Part shown: piece after piece, positions 1-5,174 of the stretch
Numbering within the stretch: the first letter of the stretch is position 1
How the letters are laid out: each line of letters opens with the position of its first letter
Assembly (NCBI GenBank): GCA_045599385.1
Contig: JAZRVW010000082.1
Coordinates: 1-19,296, forward strand
Length of the DNA stretch: 19,296 nucleotides
DNA from: F23-B02 sp045599385
GTDB lineage: Bacteria; Bacillota; Clostridia; Oscillospirales; Oscillospiraceae
Direction: 5' to 3'
Position numbers and translations under genes: made by a program
Notes under the pieces: generated by a model
The model's input: the letters and a program-made list of their open reading frames with translations, nothing else
Told to the model about the DNA's origin: nothing
Databases searched by the model: none

Positions 1-21
1 GGCGACGAAAGAGGAGAATAA

Positions 22-95
22 CTGTCATTCTAAGCGCAGCAGAGAATATCCCTGTTCGTTTGGGATTCTTCGTCGTATGCTCCTCAGAATGACAG
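22..95. repeat. 74-bp dispersed repeat, copy A
   Basis: The element starts with CTGTCATTCT and ends with its exact reverse complement AGAATGACAG, so it is bounded by a 10-bp inverted repeat. A second copy at 213-286 has the same length and differs at 3 of 74 positions by hand alignment. The interior has GAAT..CCC and GGGATTC segments that can pair, so the single strand would fold. It has no coding potential and looks like a small REP/MITE-type intergenic repeat. Confidence 0.75.
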
Positions 96-118
96 GTGAG
101 GTTTAGCGGTCCGCGGGC

Positions 119-191
119 GGAACAGGCAAGCCTGTTCCCTACGGTTGTGTGGGCGAAAGTTTTCGCTGTAGGGAACGGTCTTGACCGTTCC
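119..191. repeat. Composite palindromic block between the two 74-bp repeats
   Basis: Three nested or adjacent perfect inverted repeats are visible. GGAACAGGC/GCCTGTTCC lies at 119-127 and 130-138 with loop AA. GTTCCCTAC/GTAGGGAAC lies at 134-142 and 168-176. GGAACGGTC/GACCGTTCC lies at 172-180 and 183-191 with loop TT. Outer and middle pairings share bases, so alternative folds (cruciform or three-way) are possible. It sits between two direct 74-bp repeats, which suggests a modular repeat island. No gene is seen in 1-351. Confidence 0.7.
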
Positions 192-212
192 GAACGCACA
201 GCACCCCCAAGG

Positions 213-286
213 CTGTCATTCTAAGCGCAGCATAGAGTATCCCTGTTCGTTTGGGATTCTTCGTCGTATCCTCCTCAGAATGACAG
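213..286. repeat. 74-bp dispersed repeat, copy B
   Basis: This is the second copy of the element at 22-95, in the same orientation and again bounded by CTGTCATTCT and AGAATGACAG. Its three differences from copy A are all internal. It lies just beyond the rpsI terminator, outside any transcript predicted here. Confidence 0.75.
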
Positions 287-304
287 AGGTGCTCGTGGTC
301 ATTT

Positions 305-339
305 GCACAGAAAAATCCCTCCGCAAAAGCGGAGGGATT
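305..339 (-). terminator. Intrinsic terminator of rplM-rpsI
   Basis: On the minus strand an 11-bp perfect stem AATCCCTCCGC/GCGGAGGGATT (314-324 and 329-339, four-base loop) is followed by TTTTT (311-315 read backwards). It begins about 13 bases after the rpsI stop codon, as expected for the end of the ribosomal protein operon. Confidence 0.85.
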
Positions 340-351
340 GTTTTGTGCAAA

Positions 352-762
352 TTATCTCTTGGAGAACTGAGGTGCTCTTCTTGCAGCCTTGAGTCCGTAC
401 TTCTTTCTTTCCTTCATTCTGGGGTCGCGGGTCAGGAAGCCTGCAGCCTTCAGAGCGGGACGGTAGCTCTCGTCAACAACAACGAGTGCGCGTGCGATGC
501 CGTGGCGGATTGCGCCTGCCTGGCCGGATACGCCGCCGCCGGAAACGGTTGCTTCAATGTCAACCTTGCCGATGGTGCCGGTGAGGTTCAGGGGCTGGCG
601 AACGATGAGCTTCAGGGTCTCAAGACCGAAGTAATCGTCGATGTCACGGCCGTTGATGGTGATAGCGCCGGTGCCGTTGGGGATAAGGTGAACGCGAGCA
701 ACAGAAGACTTTCTGCGACCGGTACCGTACATATAGGGTCTCTTGCACTTATAAGTAGCCAT
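352..762 (-). CDS. rpsI: 30S ribosomal protein S9
   Basis: The 136-residue product is ribosomal protein S9 of the small subunit, whose C-terminal tail reaches the P-site tRNA in the decoding centre. The sequence shows the family's GTGRRKSSVARVHL segment near residue 13, the central GGGVSGQAGAIRHGIARAL segment around 74-92, and the basic C-terminus ending RRAPQFSKR, where the terminal KR contacts tRNA in known structures. The length is normal for the family. The start is supported by AGGAGGT on the minus strand just upstream (769-776). It lies 16 bases after rplM, the usual rplM-rpsI order, and is followed by an intrinsic terminator. I see no anomalies. Confidence 0.97.
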   Translation of the reverse strand: MATYKCKRPYMYGTGRRKSSVARVHLIPNGTGAITINGRDIDDYFGLETLKLIVRQPLNLTGTIGKVDIEATVSGGGVSGQAGAIRHGIARALVVVDESYRPALKAAGFLTRDPRMKERKKYGLKAARRAPQFSKR

Positions 763-778
763 TAAATTTTACCTCCTA

Positions 779-1210
779 TTAGAAACGGTCCCAGACTTCA
801 GGCTTCTGGGCTGCGTGGGTGTGCTCTGCACCTGCGAAAACGCGAAGGCGCTCAAGCTGCCACTTTGCGATGGTGTTCTTCTGAAGCATGCCGCGTACTG
901 CAAGACGCATTGCGAGCTCGGGGCGCTTTGCCATGAGGGTCTTGTACTGGGTTTCCTTCAGGCCGCCAACCCAACCGGAGTGAGTGCGGTAGTACTTCTG
1001 CTCCAGCTTCTTGCCGGTCAGAACTGCGTCCTTTGCGTTGATGATGATGACATAGTCACCGCAGTCAACGTGAGGAGTGTAGGTGGTTTTGAGCTTGCCG
1101 CGGAGAAGGTCAGCGGCAACTGCAGCGGTCTTGCCCAGGGGCTTGCCTGCTGCGTCAAGGATGTACCATTTTCTTTCAACGGTTTCCTTGGTAAGCATGG
1201 TTGTGGACAT
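779..1210 (-). CDS. rplM: 50S ribosomal protein L13
   Basis: The 143-residue product is ribosomal protein L13, an early-assembly protein of the large subunit. Recognisable family segments are the N-terminal VERKWYILDAAGKPLGK region, HVDCGDYVIIINA near residues 48-60, KYYRTHSGWVGGLKE near 72-86, and the ARLAVRGML-like stretch MRLAVRGMLQKN around 101-112. The ATG at 1210 is preceded by GGAGG at 1219-1223 on the minus strand. It is the first gene of a two-gene operon with rpsI, driven by a near-consensus promoter about 80 bases upstream, with a short hairpin-bearing leader that may be a regulatory site. Confidence 0.97.
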   Translation of the reverse strand: MSTTMLTKETVERKWYILDAAGKPLGKTAAVAADLLRGKLKTTYTPHVDCGDYVIIINAKDAVLTGKKLEQKYYRTHSGWVGGLKETQYKTLMAKRPELAMRLAVRGMLQKNTIAKWQLERLRVFAGAEHTHAAQKPEVWDRF

Positions 1211-1256
1211 ATTTGTGCCTCCAAATAAAATTAAATATCTTTGACAATTTCAGTGC

Positions 1257-1283
1257 GCACGCATATACTTGTTTTCGGCGTGC
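1257..1283 (-). promoter_or_regulatory. Candidate rplM leader hairpin
   Basis: On the minus strand GCACGC and GCGTGC (1278-1283 and 1257-1262) form a 6-bp perfect stem with a 15-base loop, at the very start of the predicted transcript. Autogenous L13 leader elements are known upstream of rplM in Firmicutes. I cannot confirm a match to that family from memory, so this is a candidate only. Confidence 0.4.
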
Positions 1284-1289
1284 TTTATT

Positions 1290-1318
1290 TTTATACCATA
1301 AGTAACAATTAGTGTCAA
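1290..1318 (-). promoter_or_regulatory. rplM-rpsI promoter
   Basis: On the minus strand a perfect -35 TTGACA (1313-1318) and a -10 TATAAA (1290-1295) are separated by exactly 17 bases. The predicted start lies near 1283, giving a leader of about 70 bases. This is a strong sigma-A promoter, as expected for ribosomal protein genes. Confidence 0.85.
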
Positions 1319-1420
1319 CAGTAATTTTAATTTAGATTTTGAAAACTCTTAAAATCTCTTAAAATCGCTCTAAATCTCGCCAAATCTAAAATCCGTTTTA
1401 TAAAATTTCGGGGAAATACT

Positions 1421-2155
1421 ATGGATATCAGGGAATTAAACGAATTTTCGGGGCTTATTCGCAAGGCCGTGGACGACTATAAAATGATAGAAGAGGGCGA
1501 CAGAATCGCCGTGGGCGTGTCCGGCGGCAAGGACAGTCTTCTGCTTCTGCTGGCTCTTAAGCACCTGCAGAGCTACTATCCGAAGCACTTTGAGCTTGAG
1601 GCAATTACAATTGAGCTCGGCTTTGAGGGTATGGACTTCACTCCCGTTAAGGAGCTGTGCGCGGAGCTCGGCATTCCCTACACCTGCCTTAAAACCGACA
1701 TCAAGGAAATCGTCTTTGACGTGCGCAAGGAGGAAAACCCTTGCTCCCTTTGCGCAAAGATGCGCCGCGGCGCGCTGAACGATGCCATTCGGGAAATGGG
1801 CATTTCCAAGCTGGCTCTGGGACACCACTTCGATGACGCTGTTGAAACCTTTATGATGAATCTTCTCTTTGAGGGACGTCTGGGCTGCTTCCGTCCCGTG
1901 ACCTTCCTTGACCGCAGCGGCGTTACGCAGATACGCCCCATGATATATGCCGGCGAGGGCAAAATCGCAAACCTTGCGGAAAAGCTGGAGCTTCCCGTTG
2001 TGGAAAACCCCTGCCCCATGGACAAGACCAGCAAGCGCCATGAGATTAAGGACTTGCTGAAAACCATGTCCGCGGATTACCCCGACATGAAAAGTAAAAT
2101 TTTCGGAGCCATGCAGAGACTTCCTCTTGCTGGCTGGCAAATAGAAAAGAGCTGA
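1421..2155 (+). CDS. TtcA/TtuA-family tRNA 2-thiolation protein
   Basis: The 244-residue protein belongs to the PP-loop ATPase family that activates a tRNA base by adenylation and replaces its oxygen with sulfur (2-thiocytidine for TtcA). Visible are the PP-loop SGGKDS at residues 34-39, a CxxC pair at C108 and C111 followed by RRGAL, the ALGHHFDDAVET segment near 132-143, and a third cysteine, C198. The three cysteines are the expected ligands of a [4Fe-4S] cluster. A weak ribosome binding sequence (GGGGA) precedes the ATG. The last codons and stop (GAAAAGAGCTGA) fall inside the left terminal repeat of the mobile-like element at 2145. The exact tRNA substrate cannot be told from sequence; the family call is firm. 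Confidence 0.88.
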   Translation: MDIRELNEFSGLIRKAVDDYKMIEEGDRIAVGVSGGKDSLLLLLALKHLQSYYPKHFELEAITIELGFEGMDFTPVKELCAELGIPYTCLKTDIKEIVFDVRKEENPCSLCAKMRRGALNDAIREMGISKLALGHHFDDAVETFMMNLLFEGRLGCFRPVTFLDRSGVTQIRPMIYAGEGKIANLAEKLELPVVENPCPMDKTSKRHEIKDLLKTMSADYPDMKSKIFGAMQRLPLAGWQIEKS

Positions 2156-2452
2156 CGCAAGGGCACCCTCACATAGGGATTAACAGCCCTGAAAGATGCT
2201 GTTTTCCCGTAATACATCGTTAAAAATGCTCGGAATACATGGCCAGTATTCCTGCGCTTTTCGCCTTGTCTTACGAAAAAACATCTATCTTACAGGGTGC
2301 GAAGCAGTTTTGAGCGAGAGATTTTTCGTTCAGACAAAATAATAAAAACTCGGTAATGCTGACGCATACCGAGTTTTTTTATGAAGTATGGGCGGAAAAG
2401 ATCCGTTCAAAACCTGTTCCTCCCTATGTGAGGGCGCCGCGCCAGCTCTTTT
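2145..2452. mobile_element. MITE-like 308-bp element with terminal inverted repeats, copy 1
   Basis: The left end (AAAAGAGCTG.CGC..., from 2145) and the reverse complement of the right end (to 2452) match over about 37-40 bases with a few gaps, including the identical core CCCTCACATAGGGA at 2166-2179 and 2421-2434. The same sequence recurs at 19031-19296 with about 15 substitutions over some 250 bases. It encodes no protein I can support. Internal hairpins are AACAGC/GCTGTT (2182-2187, 2198-2203), GGAATAC/GTATTCC (2232-2238, 2246-2252) and a terminator at 2344-2380. It fills the entire gap between the convergent TtcA-like gene and metA. I see no clear target-site duplication. Confidence 0.75.
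2344..2380. terminator. Bidirectional terminator inside the MITE-like element
   Basis: AAAAACTCGGT, a bulged A, ATGC, loop TGAC, then GCATACCGAGTTTTT form a long stem followed by a T run on the plus strand and preceded by an A run that serves the minus strand. It can end both the TtcA-like gene (+) and metA (-). In the second copy the T-A pair in the stem is replaced by C-G, a compensatory change. Confidence 0.8.
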
Positions 2453-2454
2453 AC

Positions 2455-3384
2455 TTATTTTATAATGGGCATGATGGTCTGGATATCGTAGGGAGTAGCC
2501 TGATAGACGAAGTAGTTCAGCCAGTTCTGATAAAGCAGATTTGCGTGACCGCGCCATGTTACAAGGGGCGGCTTTGTGTCATCGTCATCGGGATAGTAGT
2601 TCACGGGAACGCTTATGGGCTTGCCCGCATTTTTATCGCGGAGGTATTCGTTCTGAAGGGTTTCCGCATCGTACTCTGAGTGGCCCGTGATGAAAATCTG
2701 ACGTCCGCCCTCTGTGGAAAGGGCGTAGATGCCGCCTTCCTCGGAGGAGGCAAGAATTTTCAGCACACCGCAGCGCTCCACATCCTCGCGGCGAATGCTT
2801 GTGTGGCGGGACTGGGGTACCATGAACACCTCGTCAAAGCCGCGCATCAGCATGGAATAACGCCTCTCGACTCTGTGGGGGTAAACTCCGAACAGCTTGT
2901 AGGGCAGCTGATAGTTTGGGATTGCATAGTGATAATACAGCGCCGCCTGAGCTGCCCAGCAGATATGGAAGGTGCTGTGCACATGGGTAAGGCTCCATTC
3001 CATTATTTCGCAAAGCTCGGGCCAGTACTCCACCTCTTCAAAGGGCATCTGCTCCACGGGAGCGCCCGTGATGATGAGTCCGTCGAAGTTGCGGTGCTTC
3101 ACATCATCAAAGGTCTTGTAAAACTGGAAAAGATGCTCCTGGGACACATTCTTCGATACGTAGCTTTTGGTGGTGAGAAATTCCAGATTAACCTGCAGGG
3201 GCGTGTTGCCCAACAGCCTTGCAAGCTGGGTTTCGGTTGCGATTTTCGTGGGCATAAGATTCAGAATAAGAATCTCAAGGGGACGTATATCCTGCGTTAT
3301 GGCACGGTGCTCGGTCATAACGAAAATGTTTTCTTTTGTCAGGGCTGCCGCTGCGGGCAGACCGTCGGGTATCTTTATGGGCAT
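2455..3384 (-). CDS. metA: Homoserine O-acetyltransferase (MetA family)
   Basis: The 309-residue enzyme transfers an acyl group from acyl-CoA to the hydroxyl of L-homoserine, the committed step of methionine synthesis. Catalytic residues of the MetA family are in register: Lys47, Cys142 in FHICWAAQA, and His235 with Glu237 in TGHSEYD. Residue 111, in ITGAPVEQMPFEEV, is Glu. In characterised MetA proteins Glu at this position goes with acetyl-CoA and Gly with succinyl-CoA, so I predict O-acetylhomoserine as product. This fits the adjacent metY, which uses that compound. The ATG lies 6 bases after the metY stop and its GGAG site is inside the last metY codons, implying translational coupling. 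The operon is controlled by the leader at 4701-4859. The stop codon is 2 bases from the end of the MITE-like element. Confidence 0.95.
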   Translation of the reverse strand: MPIKIPDGLPAAAALTKENIFVMTEHRAITQDIRPLEILILNLMPTKIATETQLARLLGNTPLQVNLEFLTTKSYVSKNVSQEHLFQFYKTFDDVKHRNFDGLIITGAPVEQMPFEEVEYWPELCEIMEWSLTHVHSTFHICWAAQAALYYHYAIPNYQLPYKLFGVYPHRVERRYSMLMRGFDEVFMVPQSRHTSIRREDVERCGVLKILASSEEGGIYALSTEGGRQIFITGHSEYDAETLQNEYLRDKNAGKPISVPVNYYPDDDDTKPPLVTWRGHANLLYQNWLNYFVYQATPYDIQTIMPIIK

Positions 3385-3390
3385 TTAAAA

Positions 3391-4668
3391 TCACTCCAGT
3401 GCTTGTTTAATATCGTTAATCAGGTCTTCCGCGTCCTCCAGACCGCAGGACAGACGCACAAGGTCGGGAGATACGCCTGCGGCGGCAAGCTCGGCATCGT
3501 TCATCTGACGGTGGGTGGCGCTGGCAGGGTGCAGACAGCAGGTGCGGGCATCGGCAACATGGGTTTCGATGGCGGCGATTTTCAGCTTCCGCATAAATTC
3601 CTCGGCAGCAGCTCTTCCGCCCTTGACACCGAAGGATACAACGCCGCAGGAGCCGTTAGGCAGATACTTCTGACCCAGCTCATAGTATTTGTCATCGGGC
3701 AGACCGCAGTACTGAACCCAGGAGATTTTCTCGTGCTGCTTCAGGTATTCCGCAACCTTCTGGGCGTTCTCGCAGTGGCGCTTCATGCGAACGTGCAGAC
3801 TTTCAAGACCGAGATTAAGATAAAAGGCGTGCTGCGGGGACTGAATGGAGCCGAAATCGCGCATAAGCTGGGCGGTGCATTTTGTGATGAATGCGCCCTC
3901 AAGTCCGAAGCGCTCGGTGTAGGTAACGCCGTGATAGCTTTCATCGGGCGTGCAGAGGCCAGGGAATTTTTCGGGATATTTTGTCCAGTCGAATTTGCCG
4001 GAATCCACAATGCAGCCGCCGACGGAGGCGCCGTGACCGTCAATGTACTTTGTTGTGGAATGGGTTACTATGTCGGCGCCCCACTCGAAAGGACGGCAGT
4101 TGACGGGCGTTGCAAAGGTATTGTCTACAATAAGCGGAACGCCGTGGTCATGGGCGGCCTTTGCGAACTTTTCAATGTCCAGCACCGTCAGCGCGGGATT
4201 GGCGATGGTTTCGCCGAAAACCGCCTTGGTGTTGGGACGGAAGGCGGCGTTTAATTCTTCCTCCGTGCAGTCGGGGGAAACGAAGGTAAATTCAATGCCC
4301 ATGCGTTTCATGGTGACGGAAAAAAGATTGTAGGTGCCGCCGTATATGCTTGTGGAGGAAACAACGTGGTCGCCGCAGGAGGCAATGTTGAATACGGCGT
4401 AGAAATTTGCCGCCTGACCGGAGGAGGTCAGCATGGCCGCGGTGCCGCCCTCAAGCGCCGCAATTTTTGCGGCAACATAGTCATTGGTAGGGTTCTGCAG
4501 ACGGGTGTAGAAATAGCCCTCGGCCTCCAGGTCAAAGAGCTTGCCCATGTCTGCGCTGGTAGCGTATTTGAAGGTTGTGCTCTGAACAATGGGAATCTGT
4601 CTGGGTTCGCCGTTGCCCGGGGTGTAGCCCGCCTGAACACATTTTGTACCGAGTTTGTAGTCTGCCAT
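3391..4668 (-). CDS. metY: O-acetylhomoserine sulfhydrylase (aminocarboxypropyltransferase)
   Basis: The 425-residue PLP enzyme of the Cys/Met metabolism family makes homocysteine from O-acetylhomoserine and sulfide (direct sulfhydrylation). The PLP lysine is K207 in HSTTKYIDGHGAS. Other family marks are TRLQNPTND near residues 55-63, TSSGQAAN near 81-88 and VDNTFATP near 181-188. Length and the MetY-type insert fit MetY rather than the shorter MetB/MetC enzymes. I chose the ATG at 4668 because AAGGAGG stands just before it on the minus strand. An in-frame ATG at 4719 lies in the terminator hairpin and has no such site. First gene of metY-metA, preceded by a Met-rich leader peptide and attenuator. 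Confidence 0.95.
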   Translation of the reverse strand: MADYKLGTKCVQAGYTPGNGEPRQIPIVQSTTFKYATSADMGKLFDLEAEGYFYTRLQNPTNDYVAAKIAALEGGTAAMLTSSGQAANFYAVFNIASCGDHVVSSTSIYGGTYNLFSVTMKRMGIEFTFVSPDCTEEELNAAFRPNTKAVFGETIANPALTVLDIEKFAKAAHDHGVPLIVDNTFATPVNCRPFEWGADIVTHSTTKYIDGHGASVGGCIVDSGKFDWTKYPEKFPGLCTPDESYHGVTYTERFGLEGAFITKCTAQLMRDFGSIQSPQHAFYLNLGLESLHVRMKRHCENAQKVAEYLKQHEKISWVQYCGLPDDKYYELGQKYLPNGSCGVVSFGVKGGRAAAEEFMRKLKIAAIETHVADARTCCLHPASATHRQMNDAELAAAGVSPDLVRLSCGLEDAEDLINDIKQALE

Positions 4669-4700
4669 GATTATATCCTCCTTAAAATAATTAATTTCTG

Positions 4701-4741
4701 AAATAAAAAAGGCGGTCATGACAACGTGCCATAACCGCCTT
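4701..4741 (-). terminator. Attenuator terminator of the metY leader (segments 3:4)
   Basis: On the minus strand AAGGCGGTTATG (4730-4741) pairs with CATGACCGCCTT (4709-4720), twelve pairs including one G-U, with a 9-base loop and then a T-rich run down to 4701. It lies between the Met-rich leader ORF and the metY ribosome binding site, so it must be bypassed for metY-metA to be transcribed. Confidence 0.85.
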
Positions 4742-4857
4742 CGGTATACAGTTCTGAATGAATAAAAAATTCAGAAAAGACCAAAGACGGTATTACGCAT
4801 CATCATGCCGCGAAGGTTCATCTTTTTCATTGAGGCTACCGTCCTTTCTTTCTGAAT
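4734..4857 (-). promoter_or_regulatory. Putative methionine attenuator: alternative leader folds 1:2 and 2:3
   Basis: Antiterminator (2:3): 4780-4791 pairs with 4734-4745 (ACCGTCTTTGGT with ACCGAAGGCGGT, 12 pairs, two of them G-U), and 4769-4776 pairs with 4752-4759 (TTCTGAAT with ATTCAGAA, 8 pairs, 9-base loop). It takes up bases 4734-4741, the 5' arm of the terminator, so the two folds exclude each other. Protector (1:2): 4850-4857 (ATTCAGAA) with 4769-4776 and 4837-4843 (GACGGTA) with 4786-4792. Segment 2 consists of leader codons 13-20 plus the next two bases. Inferred logic: a ribosome stalled at the Met codons leaves segment 2 free to form 2:3, so metY-metA are read. A ribosome reaching the stop covers segment 2, so 3:4 terminates. 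No SAM riboswitch or T-box motif is seen here. Confidence 0.75.
4771..4830 (-). CDS. Met-rich leader peptide of the metY-metA operon
   Basis: This 19-residue ORF, MKKMNLRGMMMRNTVFGLF, starts at 4830 and ends with TGA at 4771-4773. Five of nineteen codons are Met, three of them consecutive (codons 9-11). AAAGGA stands 11 bases before the ATG. It begins about 30 bases after the predicted transcription start and ends about 30 bases before the terminator hairpin. The peptide itself probably has no function; its translation would report the supply of charged tRNA-Met to the downstream methionine genes. Evidence for this is the position, the codon content and the mutually exclusive folds around it. 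Translation has not been shown, and the start at codon 4 (also ATG) is an alternative. Confidence 0.75.
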   Translation of the reverse strand: MKKMNLRGMMMRNTVFGLF

Positions 4858-4865
4858 ATGCTTGG

Positions 4866-4895
4866 ATTTTACTACAAGGCAAGCCGCGTTGTCAA
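4866..4895 (-). promoter_or_regulatory. metY-metA promoter
   Basis: On the minus strand TTGACA (4890-4895) and TAAAAT (4866-4871) are separated by 18 bases. The predicted start is near 4859, so the transcript would begin almost exactly with segment 1 of the attenuator at 4857. Confidence 0.75.
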
Positions 4896-4978
4896 TCATA
4901 ATTAATCATTTAACAGGTCGGGAGAATAAGCCGCGGAAAAACGGCAGAGAATATAGAAAAAACGAAAGGGGCTTTTTC

Positions 4979-5146
4979 ATGAAAGGCTTATCCGATACCG
5001 CATGGGCCGTTGTTGCCGTAATCTGCATTCTGCTTGTAATCGTTCTTTCTTATCTCTGGGCAACGCTTAAGTCCAACATCTTTGCCGTTGCCATTTTTGT
5101 GGCAGGCGGATTCTTCGTCTATGCGGTGAACCGATGCGCAAGATAA
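4979..5146 (+). CDS. Small hydrophobic membrane protein, 55 residues
   Basis: I do not recognise this protein. The chosen ATG at 4979 has GAAAGGGG eight or so bases upstream; a longer in-frame reading from 4862 would start inside the divergent metY promoter and add a charged, unlikely extension. The 55 residues contain two hydrophobic stretches, about 8-27 and 33-49, separated by KSN, and end in the basic NRCAR, so a two-pass membrane peptide is likely. It is transcribed alone, away from metY and towards lysR, and ends at a shared terminator. I see no good promoter. It could be a real small protein or an accidental hydrophobic frame; the ribosome binding site and the tight terminator favour the former. 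Confidence 0.55.
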   Translation: MKGLSDTAWAVVAVICILLVIVLSYLWATLKSNIFAVAIFVAGGFFVYAVNRCAR

Positions 5147-5174
5147 AAGAGAGCGCCCAAGGGCGCTCTCTTTT
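5145..5174. terminator. Bidirectional terminator between the small ORF and the LysR gene
   Basis: AAAAGAGAGCGCCC (5145-5158) and GGGCGCTCTCTTTT (5161-5174) are perfect complements with loop AA, flanked by T runs on both strands. It overlaps the stop codon of the small ORF and abuts the LysR stop. Confidence 0.9.

Noticed and set aside
22..286. CRISPR array
   Set aside because: Only two 74-bp repeats, themselves structured, with a palindromic block between them; no regular spacers and no cas genes.
2330..2679. Short open frames within and next to MITE-like copy 1
   Set aside because: They run through the terminator hairpin or into metA, lack ribosome binding sites and are not kept as a gene in copy 2.
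2680..4254. Long open frame of 524 codons on the plus strand, antisense to metA and metY
   Set aside because: It crosses the boundary of two clearly real genes on the other strand, has no ribosome binding site and a low-complexity His/Gly/Cys-rich product; it is a codon-bias shadow.
4669..4719. N-terminal extension of MetY from an upstream ATG
   Set aside because: That ATG is inside the terminator hairpin, while AAGGAGG stands directly before the ATG at 4668.
4669..4860. SAM riboswitch or T-box in front of metY
   Set aside because: No T-box sequence and none of the SAM-riboswitch core features I know; the leader is fully explained by the short ORF and the alternative stems.
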